Assembly (NCBI GenBank): GCA_933228895.1
Contig: OW121847.1
Coordinates: 127,142,350-127,206,349 of the forward strand
Source of the DNA: Platycnemis pennipes
Taxonomy: Eukaryota > Arthropoda > Insecta > Odonata > Platycnemididae
Direction: 5' to 3'
DNA length: 64,000 nt
Shown: piece by piece, positions 12,090 through 24,739 of the stretch
Position numbering within the stretch: position 1 is the stretch's first letter
Layout: each line of letters opens with the position of its first letter
Made by a program: the position numbers and the translations under genes
The notes under the pieces: model-generated
The model's database searches: none
What the model saw: only the letters and a program-made list of their open reading frames with translations
What the model was told of the DNA's origin: nothing

Positions 12090-12690
12090 GATGTAACTGT
12101 GGTAATAGAAGCACCTTGAGACCTAATTCTAGTACTAACTACTCATAGATTAAACGGTTTTGTAACCAAAATATACTTAAGCATTCACGGAATAGATAAT
12201 GATAGTATTTCAAGTGTAGTGATCATAGTGACCACGTGTAGTCATATATTAGGCCGGAATACATTTTTTACATAATTGTAGTTTTATCATATGGAGTGAA
12301 AAATGTATGGAATCGTATGGAAGAAATGCGCAAATATTGAACTAAATCATTTCCCGTCGATATCACTGAATATAGAGACTATTTAAATCATAACAAGCGC
12401 GACAAGTGTATATTTGTGAACTTTCAATATCAGCCGTTCCTTCAGTGTCCCCTCAGTGGTCACATAAAACTGGAATTTTCTCTTGTTCAAAGTCAAGGAC
12501 TTTGATCCTCCAACTCATCGAAACACTATTCTATGGGTAATTTGAAAAGTGAACATACGTACAAATGTCGATGATCACATGATTAGTTAGAGAATTATTC
12601 TCAATGGAAAGCTTTATTATATTCTTGGTCATCTTCTAGCACTGTTGATTCATCGTACTCTTCTTTGTCTCGTTTATGCGTATAAAAATA
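12090..12690. other. AT-rich, no recognisable feature
   Basis: Nothing recognised between the hypothetical frame and the SINE. Confidence 0.55.
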
Positions 12691-12699
12691 GATAAGGGT

Positions 12700-12926
12700 A
12701 TAGCTAACCCCGTACTAAAGCTTTAGCGTGTGAAATTCACACATTTAGGGTAGGTGGTCCAATTTCTTTCCCTGGGCCACCTGCGATTTTCCTACGAAGT
12801 CCTGACACGCAGAAACTAGAAACACTAGGACTTTTAGATGGGGGTTTCCAAAAACCTCTGGCCGGGATTTGAACACGGGACTCTCCTATCTGTAGCCAAG
12901 CACTCTACCCACTAGGCCACCATGAC
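12700..12926 (-). mobile_element. tRNA-derived SINE
   Basis: Read on the minus strand, the head (12926 to about 12858) is tRNA-like. An A-box-like TGGCCTAGTGGG (12908-12919) is followed about 34 bases later by a B-box GTTCAAATCCC (12864-12874), with the pseudo-anticodon arm between. About 160 bp of unrelated body follows down to about 12700. SINEs are short non-autonomous retroposons transcribed by Pol III and mobilised by a partner LINE (family knowledge). The tail and target duplication are not clear. Confidence 0.75.
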
Positions 12927-12939
12927 CATCGTCTATTCT

Positions 12940-13600
12940 TATTCTTGGATCCAATTCCTCGCCGCACCCCCGTTTCGCCCTTGCTTCTCTTCACCAGTTC
13001 CATCGACTCAAAATGTTTTCCTGGAAGAAGGTCTCTCTGGGTCAAAGGGGAGTACCGCTTGTCTCGAATATCCTGTGGGTATCGGACCGGTAAACCCCTC
13101 CACGACAAGTCCCCCGCTTCGTCTCACCGACTCACCTCTGCCCCCCGCGGCCCAATGACTCCGTCTTCTCGGGGCGGTTGCAGGGTGGAGTGAGGGGTTT
13201 GCGTGGCCGGGAGTGGGGAGGGGGTCTCACGGCGATTGCGCGCGTGTCCGCCCCCACGAACCGCGATCCATCTTTGTTCCCTGTCACGTGGACACACCGA
13301 CACCACGCCCTCCTTCCCGCACCCTTAGGGTCCGACGTGAACCCCTTCCCGCCCCACGCCGCCTTCCTTCTTTTTTTCCCCTCCTAAGGTGTGCCCGGAG
13401 ACCTTTCCGTCCCACGTACGCACGCCCGCTCCCCTTGTACCTGCCGCTCCCTCCTCCCACTCCCACGCCCCCTGCGCTGTCTGTTCTCCACTTGCGTTTT
13501 TTTGTCTCCGCGCGCTGTGCGTCCCACTGAGAACGCGGGACCAGCACCTTCACTTTCCGGGCAAAAAGTGTCCTTCCATTCTCTTTCCTTAAAAATGCGA
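12940..13600. other. pyrimidine-rich GC island
   Basis: C/T-rich plus strand at about 12950-13560, with one purine patch at 13170-13230. The frames here are low-complexity. Confidence 0.55.
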
Positions 13601-15050
13601 TGATCAATTCCAAATTCGTGGTTTTTTTATTCGGCTTTAATATAAGGGGGAAGAAGGAATTGATTTTTGATCCCATGACGAGGGTTTGCGATTGCATTCC
13701 GGAGTCCTTTTAATTTTATATATTATATCTTTGTAATGAAGGGAGGCTATCGAAAAATATCCTTCACCTCAAATATAAATTTTCATCCTTAATAATTGAT
13801 TTTGGCATTATTCTACCTTACTGTACAATATATTTTGTAAATTTTAGGTAGACCTACGACTGAAAATAATTCACTTCAATGACAACTTTAATCGGTTTCA
13901 CTTTTCCCTTGTTTTAATGTTTTTTATAGTTTGATTTTTCTATGTTGGATGGACTAAATTTTCTGTTTACTTATAAGTACCCACCTTTTGCGCTTGATAA
14001 GAGGTTTTGTCTACTGTCCTTGAGCACAGATGTAGTAAAATTATTTCACTGTATGTTCATGGTTTCCATCGCAAATCGTGAAGGGGTTCTTTATATGCAA
14101 ACGATATATTGCGATACGTATTTATGGCTTCCTAATACCTGTGTGCTGCGTGCATCAGATGGCAAAGTCGTAGCTAAAGTCATTATGAAGCATCAATTCA
14201 AATTCACACCGTTTCAATTCATAAATGAATGCAATAGTCAATACCTAGTTAAATCAGATCTGTTACATTGATTTCTTACATGTCTGAATGATAACAGACT
14301 AAGGGTTTTCATTAAAAATAAATTGGCGACTCAAAAAATCCGTATTGTTATTAGAAGAGCAACAGTTTGGGTGTTAGTTTCCTCTGACTGTGGAGTTAAT
14401 GTCGCACCATTATGCTCTGATCTTATACCTTAGAATAACTTGCCATGCGACCCGCAGAGAAATTCGAATCATCAAGTCGAAAAGTCCATACGCAGTTATT
14501 TCGGCTTCGGCGAAGGAAGGTCTAAAGCTGGAACCCGCTGCATGACTATTGACAGTAGAAGAAAACTCGTGATAACATTTTTCATGGCGTTCATATTAAG
14601 AGTCCCATAAGTAAATAATGAATAGCTGTCTGTTTCGTTGTGCTATCATCAAACAAGAATGCCTCAATAAAAAAGGGAGATTGTTTCTATTATACCCCAA
14701 ATTACTTGAATTAATTAATTCATAGAAGTGACAATATGGACTATTCAAAATTTATATGGTGGTCAATCTTAAATAATTATACATATTTTAAGCTGTTTTT
14801 ATTAATTTAATGATATCAATAATTTCCGTTTGGCTACAAACACGGACTTCTGCAATAAGAAAATTTCCATCCCATCGCCAAATTTTGCATTATTTACTCC
14901 TATTGCGAGTTACTCCTCTGGACTTTATTTAACATAAATGATTTGAAGTATAGAAAGATGTAATACAAAGAGAGAATACCTTTAAAATGTTAAGTTTAAG
15001 GGAATGAAAATCGCTAGAAAGGTATAGGAGTATAGGTACTCGAGACCCTC
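13601..15050. other. AT-rich, no recognisable feature
   Basis: A 109-codon frame at 13942-14271 has no recognised motif. No other structure is seen. Confidence 0.55.
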
Positions 15051-15500
15051 GAGACTGATTCAAAAATAGTAGGTGAGGGCGAAAGAGAGAAGGGATGAGC
15101 CTTGCGAGACGAGAAAGGGGGATCTGGATGGGATTGCGTGAGAGGGGTTGAGCGAGGAGAGGAGGAAGGGCTCGTCGTTGGTTTTGGCGCCTCACGGCGA
15201 CGCCGGCGCTCGGGGACATTAAAAATATCGGGTGGCAGTTTGTAGCCAAAGTTGCCTCGGAACAGTTACATCTGCCGCGACCTAATTTAGTATGCTAATG
15301 TGTTCTCTCCTAAGAGGGTGTGGGAAGGTGTGGAGGGGGCGGAAGAGGAGTGAGGGAAGAAATAAGGATGGGGCGAGGCACCAGCCACGACATCTGGTCG
15401 CCGCGTATGAAGTTTTAAAGGAGGCGCTCCCAGTCTCTCCCCAGCCCCTGTTTCCTTCACCTTATCTCTCCCTCCCTCACGCGGGATTTTCTTAATTAAA
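15051..15500. other. small GC-richer, purine-biased patch
   Basis: Purine-rich plus strand at 15060-15180 and 15310-15380, with balanced sequence between. No gene is recognised. Confidence 0.45.
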
Positions 15501-16860
15501 ATCTCGGATGGATTCACTCCTGCGGAAGCAACTCCGTATGCAGTCAGCTTGGGTGGGTACTCACTAGGTGAGGCACAGCGCTCCTTTTCTTACGTAGAGT
15601 CAAATAAATGTACATGCATTTGGCACTTCAATTGACAAAAAATTCATTTTCGCTGATTATTCGATGATTTTTCCAATATGCTCTCAATTGGGACAATTTT
15701 ATCGTCCTTGTGGTCAAAGCCAAAGATTGAATCACGGTAATACTCATGATGCAAACTTTCGCACAATTGATACCTTAGGTTTTTGTGAGTAAATGCTAAT
15801 CGATTGCAATAAGTTAAGCATATTCACGAACTGGCAATAGGAAGTTTCATTAGCTTATGTCACTGTTCTGTAATGAACGCTTACGCAGAGTGAAACAGTG
15901 CTGATGGTGGAACATCTTTTTTCTCAATACTCAATAGTGAGTTACTTTAGCTTTACTAAGTTACTACTCAATCCTAAGTTACTAGAGCCTTTTACCCATG
16001 TTGTTTTTTCCTTTGCAAGCAAGTTATATAGGTAATCCTCAGGAAGTATTTAGTTTCCTATTCAATCCTAGAAATGAGGTTGAAATGTGACAGTCAGGTG
16101 AAAAATGAGTAATTGCATATTCTCTTGGTTAAAATTAACTCATCTCCTTAGATTTAGATTCTGTCACCAATTTCGTTCTCATGCAAAACTCTTTATTTAG
16201 AGAATTAAATATAGCTCTCGCCTTCGTCCTTCCGCTGATATGTGAAGTGATAACAAAGATATCACCTAGGTTATCACATATGCATCCTACATATTCTTTA
16301 AATGTAAACTTTCGCCTGATTAATTAATGATCTGAATTCATATAAACACATATTACGGTGATTTGTTTGGTATGCTTGGTTACATAACCACAATGGAAAT
16401 AGATTTTTTTAAAAATTTTGATTCAGAATTTTTTAGGTATATTAATTAGTATATATTCAATAATGTACCGGTACCGTTATAACTTAACGGAAGTCCGGTT
16501 ACCCCGACTTAACAGATGATGCAGATGCTCAAATTCCGGAAGTGCTTCTCCAAAGTTTCTTGCGGTAAGACTCTATTTCTCAAGTATTACTGCATTGCAA
16601 ACATTCCTACTATTTACCATACGTGAATTAACAGTTCACATAATGGGTATAGATTATTTGGAACTTATGTGACACATCAGTGCATATTAATTAATGCTTT
16701 CTTTGCGAAGCTTGAGATGACCGAAGCTTTTGCCATTTCTTATTCCCATCGCTTCGCACACGGAATCGCTATTGTAGGCAGTTACTATGGATGTCGGATT
16801 TCGAGTCCCCACCATTTTATTAACGGGGCCCCACGAAAGGGCGCTCGCAAACGCGAGCAC
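15501..16860. other. AT-rich, no recognisable feature
   Basis: AT-rich spacer. Nothing recognised. Confidence 0.55.
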
Positions 16861-16869
16861 ATACTCCGC

Positions 16870-18780
16870 TCGTAAGGTTGACTACCCGCCGGCCTCACTC
16901 CCTCCCGCCCCGCTCCCTTCTCTTTTCTTTTCTCTCTCTCTCCATTTCTCTCCTCGCCACAGCGCCTGCTGCAGGTGCTGATGATGCCGCTTCCACTCCT
17001 GCGGTTCTCCCCTTACGAATGTACGCACGTACACGCTCTACTGCCGCCAACACCACCACCACCACGCTTTTTCCTTGCAGAGACCACTTCCTTTCGTTCC
17101 TGCCGACGCTCCCGCACCCTCTCGCCCCTCCCGCCCTCCTCTTCCCCCCCCACCTCGTAAAAACGTTGCTGTTCTTCCGAAAAATTCCTCCCTTCCCCCC
17201 TCTTTCGGAGCAACCCCCTCGCCGCCCATTCCCCGCGCACACCGGCCCGCACTCCCGCGGGAATGGCTGTCTCTTTCTGCCGCCCACCTCGCTCCTCCCC
17301 CGCCACTTCTGCCCACCGCCGTTTTTTCCCTTCAAATTTTAAAGCCGTTAGAGAAAAAGCGTTAAGGGGGAGGAATAGGAGGAACGGCAGGGCATAACGG
17401 GAGTCAGTTCTGGGATTCGGGCGAGAGAGAGAGAGAGAGGAGGAGGGTTGCCGAAGGGGGTTGTGGGAAGCGCCAAGAAACGGGTGTGGGGGACGGAGAG
17501 AGATTCGAATGCCGGGAAGGACGGGTGCCACATGCACAGAATCACCTACCTCACCGTGAATTGTTGGTCGCATTTTATCATTCCCGATGCCCGTACGTTT
17601 TTTAATTGCTGCCTCCCATAGCGTTTACCTCGGAGCATCCCTTTTCTTCCGTAAACCCTTACCCTCATTCTCTGCGCTCATTCCACCCTCGTCGCTTTTG
17701 CATCTTCCTCCCCCAACTGCTGCCTTCATCCCCCCCGCACAGTGGCCGCACAACCCTTTGCTGTCTCTCTCCTTGCCCCGGCCAAACCCCAAGCGTTCTC
17801 CTCCCAAGAGTGTTGCAGTGGGCGTTTGTCGTCCGAAAACGTGTGGACGTCGTTCTGCGGTCTCGAAAATTGCCGCCGGGAAGGAGGGGCGGTTCTGCGA
17901 TGCTCGCCTTTCTTCTTTCGTGCACACATACGCTCTCATGCGCGGCGGCCGCCCTCCGATCCCAGCAACCCACCGCATCTCCATCCCCCCCCCCCTCAGC
18001 ACTCTCTGATCTCCCGACCCTCCTCCCGGCCCGATGGGCTCGTGGGAACGGTCAAGAGATGACTCGGGGCACCGGATGCCGCCTCCCGCCTCGGCTTCCC
18101 CCCTCCACCCCCTACCGTGTCCCCCACTCTCCATCTCCCTCTCTCTCCACCGTGGCACATCCGAACGCAGCAACATATCGCCGCCTCGTGCCCTCACCCT
18201 CCCCCCTCTCCCCCACCACACACTCCATTCCACCCTAGGGGTCGAGGGCGGGGGTGGTGTCGCATGGAGGCCGGAGCGAAGAATGCGGGGATGCAAATGA
18301 GGCGAGGGGGTGGCGTCTGTGGGCCGGTGGGGGGTTGTAGCGGGCAGGGACATGGGCGAGGTGGGTATCTGAGCGTGAGTCTCCTTAGCGTCCCGCTGTC
18401 CCCTCTCTCCTCCTCAGGCTTTTAAATCCTGGGAGGCTGAATGGAGGGGGTGGGGTGTGAGTTCTCTCGTCCCACGGTCCCGATTCGTCCGGCTCCCCAC
18501 CCACCGCCCACCCATTCCGCTTTCCGTGGACGAAAGGAATAAAAAAAAGACGAGGAGAAATAAAGGGGGCACTTAAAATACGGGAGAGAGAGAGGTATAA
18601 GGAAAGAATTACTCTCTGCACCTCCTAAAACTCGCAAAGTCGCATTAATGCGCCCTTCTAGCCGCGCCACCTCTTCTCCTCTTCGTCTTTCCTCCCCTCT
18701 CTCCCCTTTCACCCCTCCCAAACCCCTTGCCGGCTGCCTCACGGGCACCGGCGACGGAGGAGCCGCCTCCAGAAAAATGC
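16870..18780. other. large GC island with alternating strand bias
   Basis: Almost 2 kb. Pyrimidine-rich on plus at 16870-17335, purine-rich at 17350-17520, pyrimidine-rich at 17590-18235, purine-rich at 18240-18400, mixed to 18600, pyrimidine-rich again at 18650-18730. Frames up to 242 codons on both strands are compositional (Pro/Ser- or Gly/Arg-rich, no domains). Confidence 0.65.
17422..17440. repeat. (GA)n simple repeat
   Basis: Nine GA units in the purine-rich part of the 16.9-18.8 kb island. In insects GA repeats can bind GAGA factor, but that is only a possibility here. Confidence 0.85.
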
Positions 18781-18799
18781 TTGCCATCCGACGTAATCT

Positions 18800-21690
18800 G
18801 GAGCAGGTTCGCTCTCTTTATCCAGTGCCTTTAAGAAACTGTGACTTCAAAGAGGTGGTTGCAGTGGATTTTTTCAATACTAAATATTTTATGCAGTGGT
18901 ATCTGGGCCAAAGTATGCAAGGATACGATATGAAATTTCTATTCCGTCGTGAAAGATTAGGGAGGAACTTCCATACTAATCTTATTGTTAGCTAAAGTTT
19001 GCATCTTCGGACTCATTTTTCCCCGTGATACTATATTGTTTATTGTATATTTTGGTAGAATTACCAAAGGCACAGCAGGTAGAATTACCAAATGTACATG
19101 CAAATGGTGTATATATATATATCCATTGGTGTAAGGCAAGTCTCTCTCTTCTCTTACATTCCTCAATGAAAAAGTTAATATTAAAAACCAATACTACATT
19201 GAAAATGAGTAAAATATTATACTGCTGAGGTAACTCAACTTTCAACGGAACAAAATAATTCATAATTATTTATATCGCTGATATTTATGCAGCTATTAAT
19301 AAATATATGGAATATTTTTGGAATTTTGGAAAAGAGAGCTTTTGAACTATTTTCCTAAATCAAGATTAGGCTGTCATGCTAACTTTTAGTTCACATCAGC
19401 TCAGATTTGAACTATAAATATTTTACGAGTGCTTTCATTAATAAGGTTTTTTCGTACACCACTTAAATACCTCTCTACCGTTTTGTTAATGATTTATTGC
19501 TATGCTGCACACCGTCATACCTTTCGACGGATGTTAGAGGTTTTCCCAGCCTTGGAACTTAGTTAAACTATACACGTCAAAATCTCTTCTTTTGCCCATT
19601 TCTTCGTCTGCTCTCTTGCTATTAGAGTCGTATTTCATGGCTGGTTTCTCTCCTGAATCATGACCTTTCGTTCCATATTGAGAAGTGTTTCCATTCCTTT
19701 GAGAGGTAGCTGAGGGAGGGAGACAAAAGTACCTGGACACCTGGTTCTCTGCAGTCTTGAGCCCGCAAACTGGAGCTCTCTTTCTTTTATTCGATCAAGA
19801 GGTCTCCTCGTCCTCACAATGATGGCACTCCATAAAAAGTGTCTTTTCTCTTTCTCGGGGTATTTTTCCTCTGCTACCAAGATATGGCCAGAGCTGCGTC
19901 AACGAAATCGTAAAAAAATTACATTTTTATGGGCACTGAATTCGAATTATTCAGTCGAACGCACGTACCTACAGTGCAACAGAGTTTCATGTCTTGCATG
20001 AAACTAGAATTTTGCTCCCCTCAAGCAAATGGCAAATTTGTATTGAAGAAAAAATTCTTGTTTCTATATTGAGTGGATAATTAAAGTCCAGTATTTCTGT
20101 CAATTGTGAACAAAAATGTAACGTGATCGATTTACATTATTTTTAAGCTGTTGCTGCTTCAAGAGCAGGTAATGTTTTGATAGTGTGCGATCATACCTAT
20201 AGTTTAGTCATCATACGATCAACGTCAATTGAAAAGAAAAGCGTACAGTAGTTGTCATCACTGTACTATTGCCGGATAGTAAGTCCCCCGCCCGCCTGAA
20301 TCCCCTGGGCTTTATCTTCTTTGTCCACATGAGTTGTAGTTAATCTCCCACCGCGGCATGTGTATTCCGATTCCCTGTTAACCATAAATTTAGGATCTAT
20401 GCCGAAACCCCTCATTAGATCTTGTAGGACACTTTTAACCCTCTCCAGTCCAAATTTTCAATAAGATTACGATCATAAGTAAGACAAATTTCAGAAACAT
20501 TTGAAGATTATAATTTGTTTGTAATTACGGCGAGTTGTGAAATCTTGTGGTGGAATCATGTACCAAAGCTAATGAGACCGTATAAAGTCAGCGGATGCTT
20601 TGAACAGATGCATAAAGCACTGAAACGACACGATTCCATTTTGAATCACAGGACCAGAAAGAGTTAATTATTACAAAATCCATTTTAGTTATATCCTACG
20701 TTATATTACACACCAGGTATCCAAATGAACACCAGGAAATCTTTACCTTTGTCCACCTTAACCTCGCAAATTCCGCTGTTGTATTTTCAATAGTTTCAGC
20801 TAATTAACGGACCCCTTAAGAAAATTGTTGCCCTTAGAAAGAACCTAGGTTTATTTTATAATTTCTACGTGTGACACCGGCACCACCGGCACTAATTCCT
20901 TATGGTTGTCTATATTGAGAAATATTTGTTGTTTGACGTTTGGTTCAATGTCTAATTCCATTAAATTCAAGTATTGTGAAATAATTTTTTTTCTCCATTT
21001 TTACGGTTCAGCCAATTGCAAAATATTTTTTCCATTAAAGCCTCTAGGAATCAAATTGTAGCTTAATTGGTGCACCTGAATTGAAATGTGGTGTTTTCTT
21101 GTTCGTCTCGGTACAAATGTATAATTAATTCTCTGTGGGCCTTCTGCCTTCTATCCTATTTATACTATTTTATTCTACAACTCATAAGTACCATGCATGG
21201 GCCTATTACGAATAAAAATCATTTGTTTTATGCTAACCCCATAGCCACATTTATCGCACTATCAGCAATCAATTAACTTGACATGCCATTAATGGCATCG
21301 TAATTTTCAGGCATTTTTTCCCCATTTTTGTCTCACATATGAGAATTGTTCTCATTTGGCGGTTTAAAATGTTGGCTTATTTTCAAATGACTTTTAAGGA
21401 ACTACTTCCACTGAAGAGGAAAAAAATCTATAAGAAGTCTCACAAATTAAGTCATAAAAACTTCTGTAACACCATTACCATTGGCATTGACAACGTGAGG
21501 AAGGCATCACAAAAGAAGGAAATGCATAAATCCGTATCTACTCAAAAAACACATCATTTTGGCCTTGTAGGCTAAACCTATGTACTATTTTTCCATAATA
21601 TTTCCTAACATTTCTCGTTATCAGTGAGCTGATACCACTCTGAAGCGTTTATTTTGCCTGACATTACGACTAGGTAAATGTTATTTGATG
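18800..21690. other. AT-rich intergenic DNA
   Basis: About 2.9 kb with no gene recognised. A small dispersed palindromic repeat occurs at 19052-19094. Confidence 0.55.
19052..19094. repeat. short direct repeat of a palindrome
   Basis: TTGGTAGAATTACCAA (19052-19067) is an inverted repeat with a 4-base centre. Its core GGTAGAATTACCAAA recurs about 24 bases downstream. Confidence 0.6.
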
Positions 21691-21699
21691 CGGACTAAT

Positions 21700-21906
21700 G
21701 CCTCTAAAAAGTTGCTTTCTGACTAGTGAATCTGATAGGCGAATTCACCTAACTGCGAGCTGCTGGCAATGAATCTCAACGCTGCCACCTGATTAGATGG
21801 AACACCTGCGCGAGTGTTCCACGAAGGAGAAGACATTAGCCCGGAGTGGGGTTCGAACCAGGATTCCTCATTATCAGCATGGCTTTTTCAGTCATATAAC
21901 TGCCAG
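21700..21906 (-). mobile_element. tRNA-derived SINE head
   Basis: On the minus strand, GGCAGTTATATGACTG (21889-21904) resembles a tRNA D-arm/A-box. It is followed by an anticodon-arm-like segment and a perfect B-box GGTTCGAACC (21850-21859) with a CCCACTCCGGG acceptor-like end. Spacing fits a tRNA. Body sequence continues toward about 21700 with no clear end. It differs from the SINE at 12.7 kb, so it is probably a separate family. A degenerate tRNA gene is an alternative. Confidence 0.55.
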
Positions 21907-22058
21907 TTTATGCTTCAATTGGTCGGAGGTTTTGCCGATATATATCTTGAACACTTATAATTGGTCAAATTTAATAACCTCAGTACTTATGTCCTGATTT
22001 CCTGAATTTTTTTACCATGGACGAAGATGTGGTGCAAATTACCACAACTGCCTTGTTC

Positions 22059-22294
22059 CCTACTCCTAGTGGCGTACGCAGGATTTCCTTCTGGGGGGTT
22101 TCATTAATACGCATGTACATAATCATAAAATGATATTTAGATTATTATTCACCAAAACAATAATTAAATTAACATTCTATTTTCGTTAAGACGATGGAAC
22201 TATATTTTTCAGTACCCCTAAACCTCGTTCCACCCCCCCCCCCCCCCCCCCTCCCTCCCCCCCCCCCCCCCTCGTCGGCACGCCACTGCCTACT
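22059..22294. mobile_element. MITE-like element with C-rich interior
   Basis: Short inverted termini AGTGGCGT (22068-22075) and the reverse complement of ACGCCACT (22280-22287) flank about 210 bp. CCTACT on both outer sides (22059-22064 and 22289-22294) is a plausible target-site duplication, though a few bases separate it from the left terminus. The interior holds a GGGGGG tract on the left and C19 and C15 runs (22233-22251, 22257-22271) on the right. Assignment to a superfamily is not possible from this. Confidence 0.5.
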
Positions 22295-22299
22295 TCCGC

Positions 22300-22550
22300 A
22301 AATTCGTCAAAAAAGCTGGCTCTTTAACTCCATTATAAATTCGCAATGGAGGAGGACTCCTCGATAAATCAGCAAATGGACTTGACTTGGTGATAGCGAG
22401 TGGTCTAGGTTCAAAACTGGATATAGGATGGGTATGGTGACTTTTTCCAGCATAAATTTCACGTACGGCTCTTAATCAAATTAGAAATCAAAGAAACACA
22501 CCCAGCCAGTGATCATTTTTTTGTGGTGAGTGAAATTCACAATTTACATG
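22300..22550. other. no recognisable feature
   Basis: Spacer following the MITE-like element. Confidence 0.5.
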
Positions 22551-22559
22551 CCATGCCTT

Positions 22560-23760
22560 TCCCATTTCCATCCACTGTCCCACAGTTAATGCAATGCCTG
22601 CAGTTTTACTTCAATCCGCGGATTTCACGGGGCAACTTTCTGTGGTGCACAAAGAGGTAACACGAGAGCGGAGTTTGATTCGCCCGTCGATCGTTTCGTT
22701 CCGGAGGAAACACAAATTCGGGTACATGCGTTCGCTAACAGGCGAACAATGCCTGAGAGACCGCCTCGAAATCCCCATCGAGAATCTTGCGCATCTCCCC
22801 TCTGAATCCTGCCCCCCCCCCCCCCCCCCCGCCCCCCCCCCTCCGTTACCGAAACGATATTTTACGACCTTGCTTAACAAGGCGCACTAATTCGGAGAGT
22901 GCGGTCTCTCTCTCTCCTTCCAACTTCCTCACATCCTCTTTCCCACCCTCCCCTCTCGTCCTTCTCATTCCCCGGACGATCTCGGGAGGGGAGGCGTTCG
23001 GTGGCCTACCTGTGGATTAGGACTGCTCTAATGGCGAGAGCGGGGGAGGGATGCAATAAGGAAGAGAGCCGAACCGTGGAAAAGGTTGGGAGATACTCTT
23101 GCTGTCGGGAGGGCATAGAGTATGTCCGATCTCGCATTATCCCCTCAGTTTTCGCCCCAAATTCGTTGGAAACACGGCCCCGAGAGCGCTCCTTAACCTC
23201 GAATCCCAGTTTTCGCCCTGAGCCAGTCTCTCCCCCTAACCTCTCGACAGCGTTCGCAATGGGACGTTAAGCACGTGCGCGCACGGCCTCTCCTCCTCAT
23301 CGTTTAGGGAACTCCTTTAACGCCACCATCAAATCCTCCTCGTAGTATCCATGGCCAAACAGTCGTTCAAAAGTGCTGCAACCCTTTCCTCCTCGCCTGA
23401 GACTCCCATGAATTCGCTCACCACCACTACCCCACGCTCTTTTGATTTTTTCTAGAATTTGCGCTTCTCTCACAACCGCTGCAAACACGCTACGCTTCTT
23501 CAAGCCCCACGAATCGCGTCATGTACTTTACCTCAGCCACTAGAGTCGCCGTCGAGCCCATTTCGGTGCATTTATGTGTCCTACACGAGGCCTGATAAGC
23601 AAGAGACGCTGCTGGTGCAATTAGAACTGCTAAGTCCGAAAGCAAACTTTTTTGAAGCGAAAGAGCAAGGGAGATAACAAAACAAGTCCTCTCCCACGAT
23701 TCTCCCCAGAGATTCAGAATATGACCACCAGTCTGGCCCAAATTCTTGTTGCCTGCGTAA
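22560..23760. other. moderately GC-rich region with C19-G-C10 run
   Basis: Balanced, moderately GC-rich sequence. Includes a homopolymer C19 at 22812-22830, one G, then C10 to 22841, and a CT-rich patch at 22890-22980. Several short frames, none recognised. Confidence 0.5.
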
Positions 23761-24735
23761 CTTGAGCTTCATCTACACGTGATGGGCCTCCTCTTTCAAA
23801 TCTGAATTTCTTTCTGCAAATTTTCTTCAGAATTTTTTCTGTGAACCTTTAAAAAGATTTTACCTATTTTAATAGATTTCTTTATCTTTGATCTGAACCA
23901 TTTTTCTCGGTGTAACATACTGCATACTCAATTCGTGATTCCTGCGTTCATATTCTGCCGTGATAGTAGCCACTCTACAACGCCTCAAGTTCCCCTATAC
24001 CGCTCCTCACGTAACATTTCAGGTATATTCTAACCATCTTAGCTCGTTATTTCACTTTCTCTTCTGCTCTAATTGGTGAATCCCTGTCTTTCAGCCCCGT
24101 CTTAAAAGTCCATTCCATATTTAATCCACATTAGTTACGTCTTACATTCATCTCATATCCTCATCTCGTGGGCGAATATTTTTCCATGCAGCCCTTTTAA
24201 GGTCGATACGACTCTCGACGACTTATGTGTCTGCACAATTTTACCTTGAACTTCTCGTCCTGTCAGATATCATGTTGTTTCAGAAATATATTTACGTAGA
24301 TTAATTTTGAGTGTTTCTTGAAAGCATTTTAAAATAATATGCATCTGAACAGAATTTTCTTATGCTATGGTAATTATTTAAAAATGTTAAGTAGTACGAG
24401 TGAACATGTAATGCGTTTAATGATATATTAAACGGACTATTAGTCTTTTTTAATGCACATGGCAGGCATTCGTTGATTCTTTGATAAATAACGTCCCATT
24501 CTGATTGGTTTTCTTAAAAAAAAGCATTCCCTATATTTTTCTTTTTCAAAAATATTTTTCCGTAGCTTTTATCCAGCAAACCTATGGGCACGAATGAGAC
24601 TCTCCTGCAAAGAAAGCAATCAGCCTTCTTTGTCCGCCACCTTGCTACCGAGAACCACTGCGTATTCACCGCAGTCACTCGATCAAAGGCCGTTCCGTGA
24701 GTTCCATTTCATTTCCTACGCATAAGTAAGCACAT
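23761..24735. other. no recognisable feature
   Basis: AT-leaning spacer. Nothing recognised. Confidence 0.55.
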
Positions 24736-24739
24736 CGGC

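Noticed and set aside
17625..18353. 242-codon minus frame and 210-codon plus frame over the same bases
   Set aside because: Both are products of the GC-rich biased island; they overlap on opposite strands and neither has a recognisable motif.
22380..22440. GGTTCAAAAC resembling a B box
   Set aside because: No A box at suitable distance and no tRNA-like fold.
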